This document shows positions 39,560 through 51,884 of a DNA stretch of 64,000 bases, piece after piece. Positions within the stretch are counted from its first letter, which is position 1, and each line of letters begins with the position of its first letter. Origin of the DNA: Paragordius varius. Its lineage: Eukaryota; Nematomorpha. The stretch covers positions 1,550,001 to 1,614,000 of the forward strand of contig OZ176055.1 in the NCBI GenBank assembly GCA_964247055.1, given 5' to 3'. The position numbers and the translations under genes are program-made. The notes below the pieces were generated by a model, which worked only from the letters and a program-made list of their open reading frames with translations, was not told the DNA's origin and ran no database searches.

Positions 39560-39856
39560 TTAAAAGTCAATGATAACATTTCAATGGTAATTTATGAAAT
39601 TCGAATGATGGAAACGTTAAATCTGTAATATTAAAAAAAACATTTAGTCAAAACCGAAGAACATTTTTTACCTCGGTATTCAGTTTAAAAGGATTGGCCT
39701 TGTATAAATGAAAATAAACTTAATCAAAATATTGAGATAATAATTGGCGGCATCGAATAGTTAAATAAATTAAAATCGTTTTACACCGTTTCCAACAAGT
39801 TATATGCTAAAAAAATACGCCTCAACAAAATTTGACAATATATAAATTTATTTAAA

Positions 39857-40264
39857 ATACAGTATGCATTTTAATGTCTGTTAAGTAATTTTATTGCCTG
39901 CCAAATAACATAAATGGTTTATCAAAAGCGTAAAATACTGACCCACGAAATTATTTCGTAGTACACATATGAAAGAAGATTGACGAGAGAATTAACATAG
40001 GCTTTAATTTGATGGATATTTTGTAATGTTAAATTTTGGTAATATTATAGCAATTTATGTTAACATTTGTAATATTGTTGTTACGTATTTAGATGCAGAA
40101 TTTTGTGGGTTTTTATCTTTGATAAATTAATAAATAGTAAAATACGTATTTTAAGATATTTTATGTTAATTATTCCTAAATTTAATAATAAATATTTTTC
40201 AACATGCTAAATATTAATTAATCTTGGTATTATAATTTTATATAGTTGTTATTACTAATTAAAA
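39857..40264. other. Left flank of the satellite, unmatched to other spacers
   Basis: AT-rich DNA that replaces the expected end of long-repeat unit 2. No ORF. Confidence 0.4.
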
Positions 40265-41960
40265 AAACACAGGTAAATATATATTTGTGAAAATTTAAGT
40301 AGATTTTTGTCTTTTATGTTTTGCATTATTTTTATCAGGTAAAAATTGCGGTTTTTAATAAATTTTCTAAAAATTAAGTTTTTTTTGTTTTTTAGGTTTT
40401 GCATTGTTAGTTGTAATTAATTACTACATATTTTGGACATTATAATAAATAGAGGTAAAAATTGCGGTTTTTAATAAATTTACTAAAAATTTAGTTTTTT
40501 AGGTTTTGCATTGTTAATTGTAATTAACTACTACATATTTTGGACATTTTAATAATTACAGGTAAAAATTGCGGTTTTTAATAAATTTACTAAAAATTTT
40601 GTTTTTTTTGTTTTTTTAGGTTTTGCATTGTTAATTGTAATTAACTACTACATATTTTAGACATTTTAATAATTACAGGTAAAAATTGCGGTTTTAACAA
40701 ATTTAGTAAAAATTTAGTTTTTTTTGTTTTTTTTAGGTTTTGCATTGTTAATTGTAACTAACTACTGCATATTTTGGACATTATAATAATTACAAAATTT
40801 AGTAAAAAGTTAATTTTTTTGTTTTAGAGGATTTTCATTGTTAATTGTAATTAATTAATTTTGGACATTTCAATTAATAAAGGTAAAAAATGAGGTTGTT
40901 TTTATATTTAATAAAATTTAATATTTTCTTGTTTTTTTATTTAATATTGTTAATTGTAATTAATTACTACATATTTTGGACATTTTAATTATTACAGGTA
41001 AAAATTGCGGTTTTTAACAAATTTAGTAAAAATTTTGTTTTTTTAGGTTTTGTATTGTTAATTGTAATTAACTACTACATATTTTGGACATTTTAATAAT
41101 TACAGGTAAAAATTGCGGTTTTTAACAAATTCAGTAAAAATTTAGTTTTTTTTGTTTTTTTTAGGTTTTGCATTGTTAATTGTAACTAACTACTGCATAT
41201 TTTGGACATTATAATAATTACAAAATTTAGTAAAAAGTTAATTTTTTTGTTTTAGAGGATTTTCATTGTTAATTGTAATTAATTAATTTTGGACATTTCA
41301 ATTAATAAAGGTAAAAAATGAGGTTGTTTTTATATTTAATAAAATTTAATATTTTCTTGTTTTTTTATTTAATATTGTTAATTGTAATTAATTACTACAT
41401 ATTTGGAAATTTTAATAAATACAGGTGAAAATGGCGGTTTTTAACAAATTTCAAATGTAACATTTTTTGTATCTTGTATCATTGTTATTTAATTAATTAC
41501 TAAATATGGACATTTAAAAAACTTGTGTAAATTGCGGTTTTTATTAAATTAGTAAATTTTATTTTTTGTTCAACCTTGCTAATTTATTTATCACTATATA
41601 TTTGTGATACATTGATATATACAGGTAAAAATTACTATGACTTGCGGTTTTTTGAATTTTTTAAAATATTTTTTTTACATTAATAACTTATATAATAAAT
41701 ATAGTTAACATATCTGAGTAGGTAAAAATGTATGTTACGGTTTGTTTGACATTTTATTTTCCATCAACTATTTATATTTTAACAAACAACTTGTGTCACC
41801 AAAGATTGAAAATAAGATCAAGATATATAAAACATATTTTAAAGTATCTGAATATCGCCAAATATAAATAAATTTATTTAAATTATAAATGTATAATTAT
41901 ACAAAATATTCATATTATGTTTGAAATTAACATTCTTCTTATTGATATTAATACAGGTAA
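40265..41960. repeat. Satellite of 105-118 bp monomers with a 425-bp higher-order period
   Basis: About eleven monomers, most opening CAGGTAAAAATTGCGGTTTT and containing a T-rich tract ending in TAG followed by GTTTTGCATTGTTAATTG and ACTACATATTTTGGACATTT. A four-monomer block starting near 40678 recurs almost unchanged from about 41103. The last monomers are decayed. No coding role can be argued. Confidence 0.8.
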
Positions 41961-41986
41961 TTTGTTTATATAATTGATGTACGATG

Positions 41987-43135
41987 CGGTGTGCATAACG
42001 ATACTATAACATTGACGTCAAAAGGAGTTTGTTTAATCGTAAAATTTTAAGAATAAATTAAACATCGTTTTAGAATAATAATTGAATTAGTTTTACTTTA
42101 ATTGACGTAAAACAGTGCTATAAATTAAAAGTAATTAAATATTTCGATATTCAATCGGATAAAAAAATTTTTTTTATGGGTATTGGGTATAAATCAAGAG
42201 TATTTTATCAACTTTTATTGTGATTATAAAAATTCACGCAGTTAAATCAAATTAGAATTTTGTAGAGATTTTAACAAGGATTTATTAATATTTTAATGAG
42301 GTTAAAAAGATTAAAATTTTCGAATTCCTTAAAAACGAGAGTGTACAATGTTTTAGTATATCACAGATTCTAACTTTTAGACAAAAAATACGTTTATATT
42401 ATGAATGAGTCGCAAAATATTAAATTATTTTTTTTTCGTATAAATTATAAGTAATATAAGCTCTAGTCCCACATTTAAATCCACTAAATAGGGGGTAGAG
42501 TGCTTTTTAAGACAAAAAATTAGCCAAGTGCGCGATATACATTTTAATGTGCTTAAATATATAGCAATTAGATATTTGGAAAAGACATACTTTCTTTAAA
42601 AGTCAATGATAAAGCATTTTAATGGTAATTTATGAAATTCGAATGATGGAAACGTTAAATCTTAAATATTAAAAAAACATTTAGTCAAAACCGAAGTACA
42701 TTTTTCACCTCGGTATTCAGTTTAAAAGAATTGGCCTTGTATAAATGAACATAAAGTTAATTAAAATATTGAGATAATAATTGGCGGCATCGAATAGCTA
42801 TATAAATTAAAATCGTTTTACACCGTTTTCAACAAGTTATATGCTAAAAAAATACGCCTCAACAAAATTTGACTAATATATAAATTTATTTATAAAAATA
42901 AATTAAAAAATGCAAAAATATAATGTAATTCTATTGAAGGAGGCAACTATCAAAAAGATTCCAAACGTTGAATATTTTTGAAAATTGGAAAGATTTAACA
43001 ACACTCGAAAATATAAAATGGTAAAATAGCAGACATCCAGAACCATACATTACCTTTTTTGGAATTGTTTAACCTAAATCGCGGTTTTAAATGGCAAAAA
43101 TATGATATTTTATTTTTATATTTTCCGTGTTTATT
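41987..43135. repeat. Long repeat, right locus, partial third unit
   Basis: Starts mid-unit at TGCATAACGATACTATAAC and runs to the array end shared with 12595 (TTCCGTGTTTATTT). It shares unit-specific variants with 35038-35950 rather than with its immediate neighbour. Confidence 0.75.
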
Positions 43136-43428
43136 TCCTGGAAAGTGGCGGCAAAAACTTTAAATAATTCGCCACTAAATACCAATGTTTAAAATATTTG
43201 ACCGAAACTCCTAAATTTTTGTAATCGGAATTACCACCATTTGTCATGTATGAAAAAGAAACCACTAGGAATGACTTGCGACTGGAGTGTGAAACTCCCA
43301 ACAAATGTTGGACTACAAATAAATTCTACTTTGCCCTCAAAATGCTATTTTATTTTTACTGTGATTTTATAAAAATTTACAGAAAGAATTTAAAATGTTT
43401 AGAAGTGTATTTGCAGTGTTTAGCCTTA
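43136..43428. repeat. Shared spacer next to the long-repeat array, copy B
   Basis: Partner of 12596-12882. A 92-codon open stretch starting at 43246 has no counterpart in the other copy and is not supported as a gene. Confidence 0.6.
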
Positions 43429-43727
43429 CTCGAACATACTAAAGTAGGGGTGCTAATGCGGCTTTATTTAATGTACCGCTGGCGAAAAATTTGGAAATTA
43501 CCAAATAATATGGACAACCTATAATTTGCAAAAGTTCATAATATGTTGGCAAAATTGATATTTTTGAATAAAAATTGAAGATTAATGAAATTAATAATGT
43601 TATAGCATTCAGTTTTTTACATTGTCATGTTTAAAATCTAATGATATGCCATATATTTTTCTAATGTGGCTTGCAATTTTTTTCGTCAAAAATGCGGACT
43701 TGGTTACCCTTGATCTACTGGTAGATT
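43429..43727. mobile_element. Short hAT-like non-autonomous element
   Basis: Left end CAGTGTTTAGCCTTACTCG. The right end read inverted is CAGTAGATCAAGGGTAACCA followed by AGTCCGCA, typical of hAT termini. No coding sequence. Confidence 0.4.
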
Positions 43728-43739
43728 CATTTTAACGTC

Positions 43740-43973
43740 TAAAATCGAATAAAAATATATTTTAACTTAAATTAATATTACAAATAATTAGGACAATATT
43801 TATTTTGATAAAAAGAGCACGGATTCCCCAAGGTTACAATTACAAAGATTGTTTTACCATTAAGGATTTTGTTGTATGTTTAGAGTGTCTCTCCCTAATC
43901 GCATTTCATTATATCAAAAGTTAAAAGTTGGAAGATAGTTTTTCAAAAAACATTCATTGTCATTGATATAAAA
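43740..43973. repeat. Shared spacer segment X, copy B (left of hAT)
   Basis: Partner of 14737-14970. Its right edge abuts the hAT 5' TIR at 43974. Confidence 0.6.
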
Positions 43974-46900
43974 CAGTGATACTCAAACCGCGGCCTGCGG
44001 GCCGCATGCGGCTGTAAGTGTGCTTTAAAATTGCCCTAAACCATATTGATACTTAATTTTTTTTAATTGATAAAATATTTATTTTTTACCCAATTTGAAA
44101 TGTAGAAAAATTTTCCTACATTAAAATGATTTTAAAATTTGTGATTTATGGGCACACGTTGTTTCTTTTTCTTTTTCTGTATTCTATTTTCTATTCTTTT
44201 TGAAATTTTTTTTTGCATTTCATTTTTGTTTTCACCCATTGCACATACTTTTCATTGCTATCCTGAATCATTTTTATAACTCATTCCCATAAAATATTTT
44301 CAACTCGACATCATTAAATTTCGACCTGTTTTTTATAGCATAATTCAGTTTATATTCCTATTTTTTACATAATATTTAAACATAAATTCAAAGGATGACA
44401 TCTAATGCCAAAAACGTAAATTATCCGATGAAAATGGCTCCTTTAAAAAGGAATGCGAAAATAATTTTTTTGTCGTTTTAAATAACAAGGTTGCTACCTG
44501 CCTTATATGCAAGACAACATAATTACAAAAAAATACAATATTGAAAGACATTTTAAAATCCATTATTCTCATAAATTACCAGAAAATCATGAGGAAAGAA
44601 ACGAAAAATATAAAAATTTTAAGGAATTATACGAGAGAGAAAAATCTATTATGGCCATAGCTTTTTCCCAGGAAAAATCTGTAACATTAGCTTCGTATGA
44701 AATTTGCTATATTTTAGGAAAAAATATCAAATTTTACAAATTTCCAACTCATAAAAGAATGTTAAGTAATTGCACTTTTTTATTTGATAAATTCCATAAT
44801 AAAGATTAAATCATGAGGCAAATTAAATACTTCAACTTTCTGATTCAACATGTGTTTGACGCATTGAAGATATGTCTATATATTTTTAACAATACATTAT
44901 TGGCTCTAAAAAACTGCAAATATTTTGGTATTGCTATTGATTCTAGAACTGATATTAGTTCAAAACATCAATGGGTGCTCTTCGTGAGATTTCGCAACGA
45001 CAACATAATCAACGAGGAATATTTAAAATATTTATTAATGAATAATACAACGAAAGGAAGTGATTTTTACGAAATAATTAGCGCTTTTTTCGATAATAAT
45101 GGTATATCTATGAAAAAATTGGTTTCGATCTGCACAGATGGCGGTCCCTCTATGATTGGAATAAAAAAAGATTATTCCTCTTTTGAAAAACAAATATTAT
45201 TTGCGAAAAATTTTATCCTTTCACTGCTTTATTCATCCGCAAAACTTGATTTCGCAGAGATTTGCAGTTTTTGCAGTTAGGTAGAAATATTTTTATTGGA
45301 CACAAAACAAAAGTTTTTATGTCGACTAAGAATGATGAGCCGGACTTTTCGCGATTCGGTCGAAATCGTCTGCCTTGATATTTGAAGAACACACCAAAAC
45401 CATCAAATACATATTATATATTTATACTTTAGGGATATGGATGATTCATTATTTGTAAAGAGTGCAATCCAAAGAGGCTTATTACCCTGATGAAGTTTTT
45501 CGATACTCGGAAATGAATTCTTTTTTAATAAAAGTCGAGTCACTCGTAAAACTTCAGTTGTTTAGAGGAACAGTACCTATGCCACAGGAAAATTAAAGAT
45601 AAGTACCTTTTTCTACTAAATTATATTAATAATCTTTTAATCATATATTCTTATAAATTTTATTTGGGTTATCGTCTGCTCGGTTAAATCATTATTGTTT
45701 TTTTGTCGTTAACGTTTCATTTAATTAAAACTATTGTCGCATATCAACACTCAATTATTATCAAACCTCTGTTCCAAAAATCAAACAATAATGTCCTTTC
45801 CAAAGCGCAGGTTATGTACGGTATTTTTTTTAATTCCTTTTTTTTCTAATAAGGAAATTTAATAACACTAACTTACAGTAAAAAATTAAATTACAATAAT
45901 ATTTTATATACATACATATATATATATACAAACATTTGCAATCATAATAATTTTATTAGAAAAGTTTTAAAAGGTTTTTTCCAAATACTTATTTAGCTCG
46001 CGGTACTCTGACAATTGGTTCACCAATTGTACTAAGGGGTGTACCCCGTGCTATTGTCATTGTCTCTTGGTTTCGCATGTAAAAGATGAATCACTCAATT
46101 CAGTAATTAAAACGGTTGTGGATACAGTTAGCAACATCCGTGGCAGATAATTCAGCCGCCGTAAATTCAAAAACCTTCTGAAAGATATCCACAGTGAATG
46201 TTATGCTATTCGTTTGTACACCGCTGTGAGATGGCTAACACTTGGGAAAATATTAAATAGATTTTTTTAAGTGTTATAAATAACATAAATTTAGACGAGG
46301 AAATTAATAGTGAAAAATAGTGGGTTTAATTAGCCTGCCTTTGCGTCATTATATATAAACTAAGTATTTTTAAAATACAAGTCTTCAAGGGAGCAAAATA
46401 ATATTCCAATTTGCAAATCATATACTTTTAAGAAATTAATAATATATAGATTTTATAAATAAATAAAACACTCTTATATTTTCCAACACTTAAACGATTC
46501 ATGAGGAAAATTTGGAATTTACTGGAGATTAATTTAATAATAGACATTTATTTAACATTTTTATCTAATGAATTTCCAGAATTTGAAATGTTAAAAATTG
46601 ATTAAAACTGTTGATCCATGGCATATAGATATATCAAATATTAAACAACTTGAGCATTTCTTTGATCAAGCGCATGCCATTGAAGAATTCGTAGATTTTA
46701 AAAATGATTACAATTTGGTGGCTTCAAGGAGAATCGTAAAGAAAATGATATGTAGGGTTTTGGTAAGATGTACCAAATAAGTATGAAAATATATAAAAAT
46801 TTGCTCAAGTTATCCTAACCGTTTTGGCATATTCAAATTTGAATTATGCAAGAATACCTACAGAATAACCGATGATCATATGGACGACGTATTAAGATTG

Positions 46901-47145
46901 GCCTGTCATGAGCGAAACCAAATTTGTCAAAAATTATTGGTTAATATCAAAATAAATGTTGTTATCAATTTTATTATCTAAATCAGCACCATGAATTTTT
47001 TGCGGATCGCATGTTAAAAACTCGTTTTGCACCATTTAGTTTGATATGTGCATATGTGTCAAATAGCTATGGAATATTTGTCATTATAAGGTTCATGGCC
47101 TTCGAAAAAAAAATTTATTTGGCCCGTTAAATTTTTAGGAAAGTT
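43974..47145 (+). pseudogene. hAT (Charlie/ZBED-type) transposon, decayed, with an 814-bp insertion
   Basis: 5' TIR CAGTGATACTCAAACCGCGG and a 3' terminal-like GGCCCGTTAAATTTTTAGG just before 47.15 kb. The longest open pieces are 44507-44809 (YNIERHFKIHYSH finger end, ASYEICYILGKNI) and 44813-45280 (FGIAIDSRTDISSKHQWVLF, then SICTDGGPSMIGI), which are the N-terminal part of the hAT catalytic domain. C-terminal remnants follow to about 46.78 kb. Several stops and frameshifts. The region is interrupted at 45257-46070. Confidence 0.78.
45257..46070. mobile_element. 814-bp insertion of unknown type inside hAT
   Basis: Flanked by a direct repeat TTTCGCA (45250-45256 and 46071-46077), with hAT sequence continuing on both sides. 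The ends show no clear terminal inverted repeat. A short palindrome GGGGTGTACCCC lies near the right end. No coding potential; a 7-8 bp duplication would suit hAT or another long-TSD transposon. Confidence 0.5.
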
Positions 47146-47830
47146 TGAGTTATGGTCTTAAGCTTAATCCTAACAAAACCAAAATATTATGCACTGGAGA
47201 AAAGCCTACAATTATTATAGAAGGAGTAGAAATAGAAATGGTTAAACAGTTAACGTTTTTGGGCGCAATAATTTCAGAGGATGGGTCTTCAACTTCTGAC
47301 ATCAGAAAGAGAATAGGATTGGGTAGAGAAGCGATGACCAAATTAATAAAGATTTAGAAAAACAAAAGCGTAGGAGTTGAAACCAAAAAAAGATTACTCT
47401 ACTGTTTCGTTCTCCCGGTCACCACATATGGATGTGAGAGTTGGACTCTCAGAAAAAGGGACAAAGAAAGGCTCATGGTTTTTGAAAGGAGCTGTTGGCG
47501 TAGGATGCTAGGATACACCTGGAAGGATAAAATTAAGAATGGAAATCTAACTACAGAAATAAAACCTAAAACAAACATCCTGGAGATAATTCTAAAAAGA
47601 AAGTTAACATAATTTGGTCATGTCATGCGATCGAATTCTCTGGAGAAAGATACAATGTTTTGGAAGGTAGAAGGGCAAAGGAAACGAGACCGACCACCGA
47701 TGAGGTGGTTGGATACGATAAAAGAAGAGACTAAAATGACATTAAACGATCTCAATATAGCGGTAAAAGATAGAAGAAAACGGAAAGAATTAGTTAAAAC
47801 TATATCCAAAAAGTCGTTTACGACTTAGGA
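47146..47830 (+). pseudogene. LINE fragment: reverse-transcriptase thumb and C-terminus
   Basis: SYGLKLNPNKTKILCTGEK, then KQLTFLGAIISEDGSSTSDI match the GLKIN-x-x-KTK and x-LG-x-x-I-x-x-DG blocks of LINE RT. TYGCESWTLRKRDKERLM and FGHVMRSNSLEKDTMFWKVE match the C-terminal blocks. Only a few stops interrupt it (after KLIKI and before FGHVMR). It begins right at the hAT 3' end. Not the same LINE copy as at 16.9 kb, though the family may be the same. Confidence 0.8.
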
Positions 47831-48228
47831 TAAACCAAGCAACCAAATTTTTTTAGCACTGATCCAATGGATAATAAAATGGTTTATAAATATTTTCAAA
47901 ATTTATTTGCGGACCGATAGGGGACTTCTTTGGCCCACCGAATAAATTATTTATTAGATACCGGGTTCCGAATTTTTCCATGTCTAAGTCTATTAGCCCT
48001 AAAACTGTTGGTTTAAGAAATCGACAGATTATTTAAATTAGAATTGGCGACCAGTCGACCCAACACAAAGCCAGAAAACGTAAGCTTCTACACAGTGGAT
48101 ATACTTAAGAAAAACGGGTGGATAAGCGATTTTTAAATTAATACTAATAATTATTACTATCAGTTAAAAACTCACATATCATACTGACATTTATGCGATA
48201 GCCGCTAAGGTCTAATTGGTGATTTTTC

Positions 48229-48444
48229 GTGACCGAAAAGACGCTTGCCATTGACAAAGCTTACCAGCCATTTCTGACGATTACTACTCGAAAAGGATTT
48301 TTACATTACTATCAAATTCCTTTCTTATTAACACCCGCCCTCTTAATTTTTCAAAGATGTTTGAAAATCTTTCGGCCACTTATCAAGTACGTGAGAAATT
48401 ACAAGGCTAGAATGGTCAATAAAGAGAAAACGGAACCACTATGA
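48229..48444 (+). mobile_element. LTR-retrotransposon reverse-transcriptase fragment (fossil)
   Basis: A short open piece resembles the middle of a Gypsy/BEL-type reverse transcriptase (an x-G-x-x-x-Y-x-x-x-P-F block followed by a P-A-x-x-x-F-Q-R block). It is an isolated fragment with no LTRs nearby, old and broken. Confidence 0.45.
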
Positions 48445-48679
48445 GGAGTTAAACAGTAAACAAAGTCAAAATAATTTTTTAAAGTTGCTCGACAAAGACA
48501 CATAAGAAAGCACTTGCCCCGTTATGCGACCGCTATTAAAGATAAAAACTGTTAATTACACTTTGATGAAGAGAAAGTTTCGAACAGGTGGAAAGAATAT
48601 AGGACCTGAATTGAAGGGGATTAAAACAAATACACCAAATTTTATGTCTGCGCATACTGAAAGTATTACTATTGGTTTA

Positions 48680-48965
48680 GAAGAGATGTCTTTAAAGTTG
48701 CAGGTTCAGATGATAATTTAAACTGTTGAAAATAATGTTAAAGAAAAGTCCTGAATTTTCAACGGATATTTTTAATAATATAATTACTTTAGGTATGATA
48801 CCATCCAAATGGAAAGAGAGTTTGACTGTTCTTCTTATAAGGGTAAAGGAGATATCAATGATAACAAATACACAATATGTTGTCTCATCGAGAGAAGTTT
48901 TTGAGAAAGTACTAGAAAAACGGATGAGAAAAATGGTTAGTATAGAGCAGGGGTGGGTCCATGCG
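48680..48965 (+). pseudogene. LINE fragment: start of the reverse-transcriptase domain
   Basis: FNNIITLGMIPSKWKESLTV matches the RT entry block (F-N-x-I-L-x-x-G-x-I-P-x-x-W). The following VLEKRMRKMVSIEQG matches the K-x-x-E-x-x-L-x-x-R segment. It lies after, not before, the C-terminal piece at 47.15 kb, so the two are from different or rearranged copies. Confidence 0.65.
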
Positions 48966-49189
48966 GCCTGTGATTTGCATCCGTCCCTCCACTCAAACAA
49001 AATGGCGTATGGAGATTTAACACCTTTTATAAAACATAGGAATGTATAACAAACTTGCTACAACCTTTTTTTATTTAATAATAAATGGGTTATACTCAGG
49101 GAAAAATCCATTCTAAAACTAATACACAGGACACAATGAGATAAAAATATTTAAATCACAAGCTCGCATTTCGTATTTTAACCCTATTC

Positions 49190-50050
49190 AGGCAATAACC
49201 TAACCCTATGGGCAAAAAATAGCGATGCCTGCCAATTGTACACTATCTCGAATATCTGCCCTGGTAAAATTAAAGACCTAAATATGGGAGCGACCTTACA
49301 TGCGTATTGATGGTCCAGTAGTCCGTGAATACTGGTTATATGGATAGCAACCCCTATTGGTAAAAGTGGATACACTCAAAGCGATAACTTTGAGTTTCTA
49401 AAGTGACTTGAACACATCGCTGATTTCGGATCCCTTAGAATCAACCGACAATGCCAGATTTAAAAGAAGTTGAATTGGTTTTGAATGAATACAATATATA
49501 AAAATTCGCACCACTTCATCATGAATTGGCGGAAAGAGTAAACTTTGAAAACTAAATATTAAAAAAGCGAATATAATGCATGCGTCAAAAGAAATAAACG
49601 GTGTTTATTCCTAGAAGAGTTTTCATGCGTCATCAAAAGAGAATCCGTTCTTTGTTACTGCGCAAAGTTTACAGTATCTCGTGGGTAAAGTCGATTCCTG
49701 CCAATTATATATATATATATATGTATCATAAGGTAAAACCAAGTCGGGAATCTTAGAATCCACCTATTTGTATTAAGGGGGCGAAGGTATTATGCTGATC
49801 ATATGATGGAAAGAGGGCTCATTTTGCTGACTCAGGATAATGGGAGGAGACGGCCATAAAATCTCTGATCAGCTGACTGGTTCCAGGGTAAATACATCGT
49901 TTCCAATTATTACAACTTATTAAAAACCAAACATACTGAGCAGCATTGTTACAAAAACAAATACACCGCTCATGAACACAATCATATCTTTAACATAGTA
50001 TACCTATCCTAGCCAGGAGTCTCATACCTCGAAATAAGATACCGTTGTGG
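49190..50050 (+). other. Unidentified decayed element, copy B
   Basis: Partner of 17983-18800, more broken. It keeps the MMERGL and GKYIVSNYYNL stretches near 49.80 and 49.89 kb and a TA run at 49.71 kb. It lies about 1.8 kb from the gene 3 polyA signal, as copy A lies about 1 kb from that of gene 2. Confidence 0.4.
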
Positions 50051-51599
50051 AAGCGTCAGGGGTAAACTAAAGGATAAACCAATGAAACATCATGGATATT
50101 AATTGATGACATATAATTACATACATCGTAAATAAATCATGCACACATAGTTCGTATTTCTTATCATATTTAGTTTTAGAAAGCAATTACAACTGGTTAG
50201 ATTATTAATAGCATTTGTTCGCGGAGATAGAGTTTACTTTTTATGTTATCACATTATAAATTAATTCTAAAACATCCAATACCAAAATAGCTTTTTTTTT
50301 AGATCCCTTTGCAATTTTTCATGATAAAAAATGAATTTCTTTTACGGTAAATAAAAAAATCATATTGTGATTTGCATTAAATAAAATTTAAATTTAACAG
50401 TCTATTAGAGGGAGCGAAATAATTCCGAGCCTACCGCAAATAGATTACCAAACACTTCCTTCATCTTACTGCTATTTTTAGTCTTTGCTAGTACCCTGAT
50501 AAATACCATTAATTTCTACCCCTATAATTTTACCATTATCCTAAATTTTATTTAGTAAAACAATTTGACATTTTTCCAACCTAGAAGCAATAAAATATAA
50601 ACAAACCCTCACTTATTGAATTAAATTTTTTTTATTAATTGCTATTTTTATTTAAAGCAATTTTTGTCATGTATACTATTCCTCAATCATTTTTTAGATA
50701 ACCTCATATTGACCTTAACTGGTAAAATATTGGCTAAATACTGCAGGAGGTTTTAGTTTGATAGCCCAGAGCCATTTTAAATTTAAATATCTAAAATATT
50801 TCTAGCATAGGGTTAAATTAAAATAGATGCTTCGATAGCCTTTTTGGCGCCTGATATAAATTTTTTATTATAAAAAAGCAAAATCGTATGATTCGTCGCC
50901 ATTTTTTTCATCTGGATTTTTTTAAATCGCTAATATGACTGGCAAATAATGTATTGTAATGTTTAAAATATACATATTAATTTTAAAACGGTTTCAAATA
51001 ATATTTTACCAGTAAATTTATATTTATAGATAATATCAGCTTGCTACCATCTACTTTTGGAGCTATCCGAATTCTGGACTCTAGAAGATAATAACTGTAA
51101 AAATAGGTTGCATATAAAAAAAGAGAGGGTTTGGTATTAAACTTAAATCAAAACAACTCAAAACAGTAGTTTGTTTACGACTTTAAGTGCTAGGAACTAT
51201 CCCAAAAATGATGTGTTAATATCCTCATCATGGGTCTTTGATAAAATAAATTAGGATTTATTATGGTAAATTAATTTTTTTTTCTAATATAATTATACTA
51301 TTCTAAAATTATATTTTAAAAAATGAATGCTAAATTTGTCAAATTATTTTTAAGTTTATTTTGATAACTTTATAAAACTACGGACTAATAAAATTATAGT
51401 AGGAATTTGTATTCAAAAACGATAACAACTTAATAGCTAGGATATTTAAAATCGAAAAAGTGCATGATCATCAGTCTAAGCTAGCTTTTTAGGCGCTGTT
51501 TATTTTCAAGGGGTAGAAACTTATTATGTATTAGTTTACGCCAATCCTATTCAAACCACAGCCCTGTCTCTGATTAATATTAATTTTTGGAATTACTTA
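50051..51599. other. Gene 3 downstream flank, nothing recognised
   Basis: Counterpart of 18801-19800 with extra unmatched DNA. No ORF or RNA gene was seen. Confidence 0.45.
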
Positions 51600-51721
51600 T
51601 TTGGATGATAACTATCTCCAAATGTGTCAGATAGCTATGAAATTTTGATCGATATTATGACAATTGAGACAAGACAAATACCTTTTTTTCGGATCCTTTA
51701 AATTTTTGGTGAGTACCACTG
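51600..51721. mobile_element. hAT 3'-end remnant upstream of the gene 3 polyA site
   Basis: Ends GGTGAGTACCACTG. The preceding text (AATGTGTCAGATAGCTATG) matches the 3' part of the hAT at 47.05 kb (GTGTCAAATAGCTATGG). Confidence 0.45.
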
Positions 51722-51818
51722 ATTTAAACCATATCTAATATTTTTTAGAATGTTAAAGGGTTTTTAACAAATTAATATGTAATATACACATAAATAATAT
51801 TTGATGATGCTGATGAAA

Positions 51819-51824
51819 TTTATT
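51819..51824 (-). terminator. Gene 3 polyadenylation signal
   Basis: AATAAA on the minus strand, about 60 nt past the gene 3 stop, in context AATAAATTTCATCAGC, matching the gene 2 site. Confidence 0.6.
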
Positions 51825-51884
51825 ATGTTAAAAATTATTAAACCAAAAAATTATAAATTTTTACACCAAAAAAATATTTAAAAG

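Larger units (their letters stand above)
34280..39856. repeat. Array of the same long repeats, right locus, units 1 and 2
   Basis: Unit 1 spans about 34280-36125. Unit 2 spans about 36130-39856 and is enlarged by an LTR element (36719-38218) and a TTAA MITE (38991-39559). Landmarks are the same as at 5844-12595. Confidence 0.8.

Noticed and set aside
40320-41500. CRISPR-like array
   Set aside because: Monomers are contiguous 105-118 bp satellite units with no unique spacers, in an animal genome.
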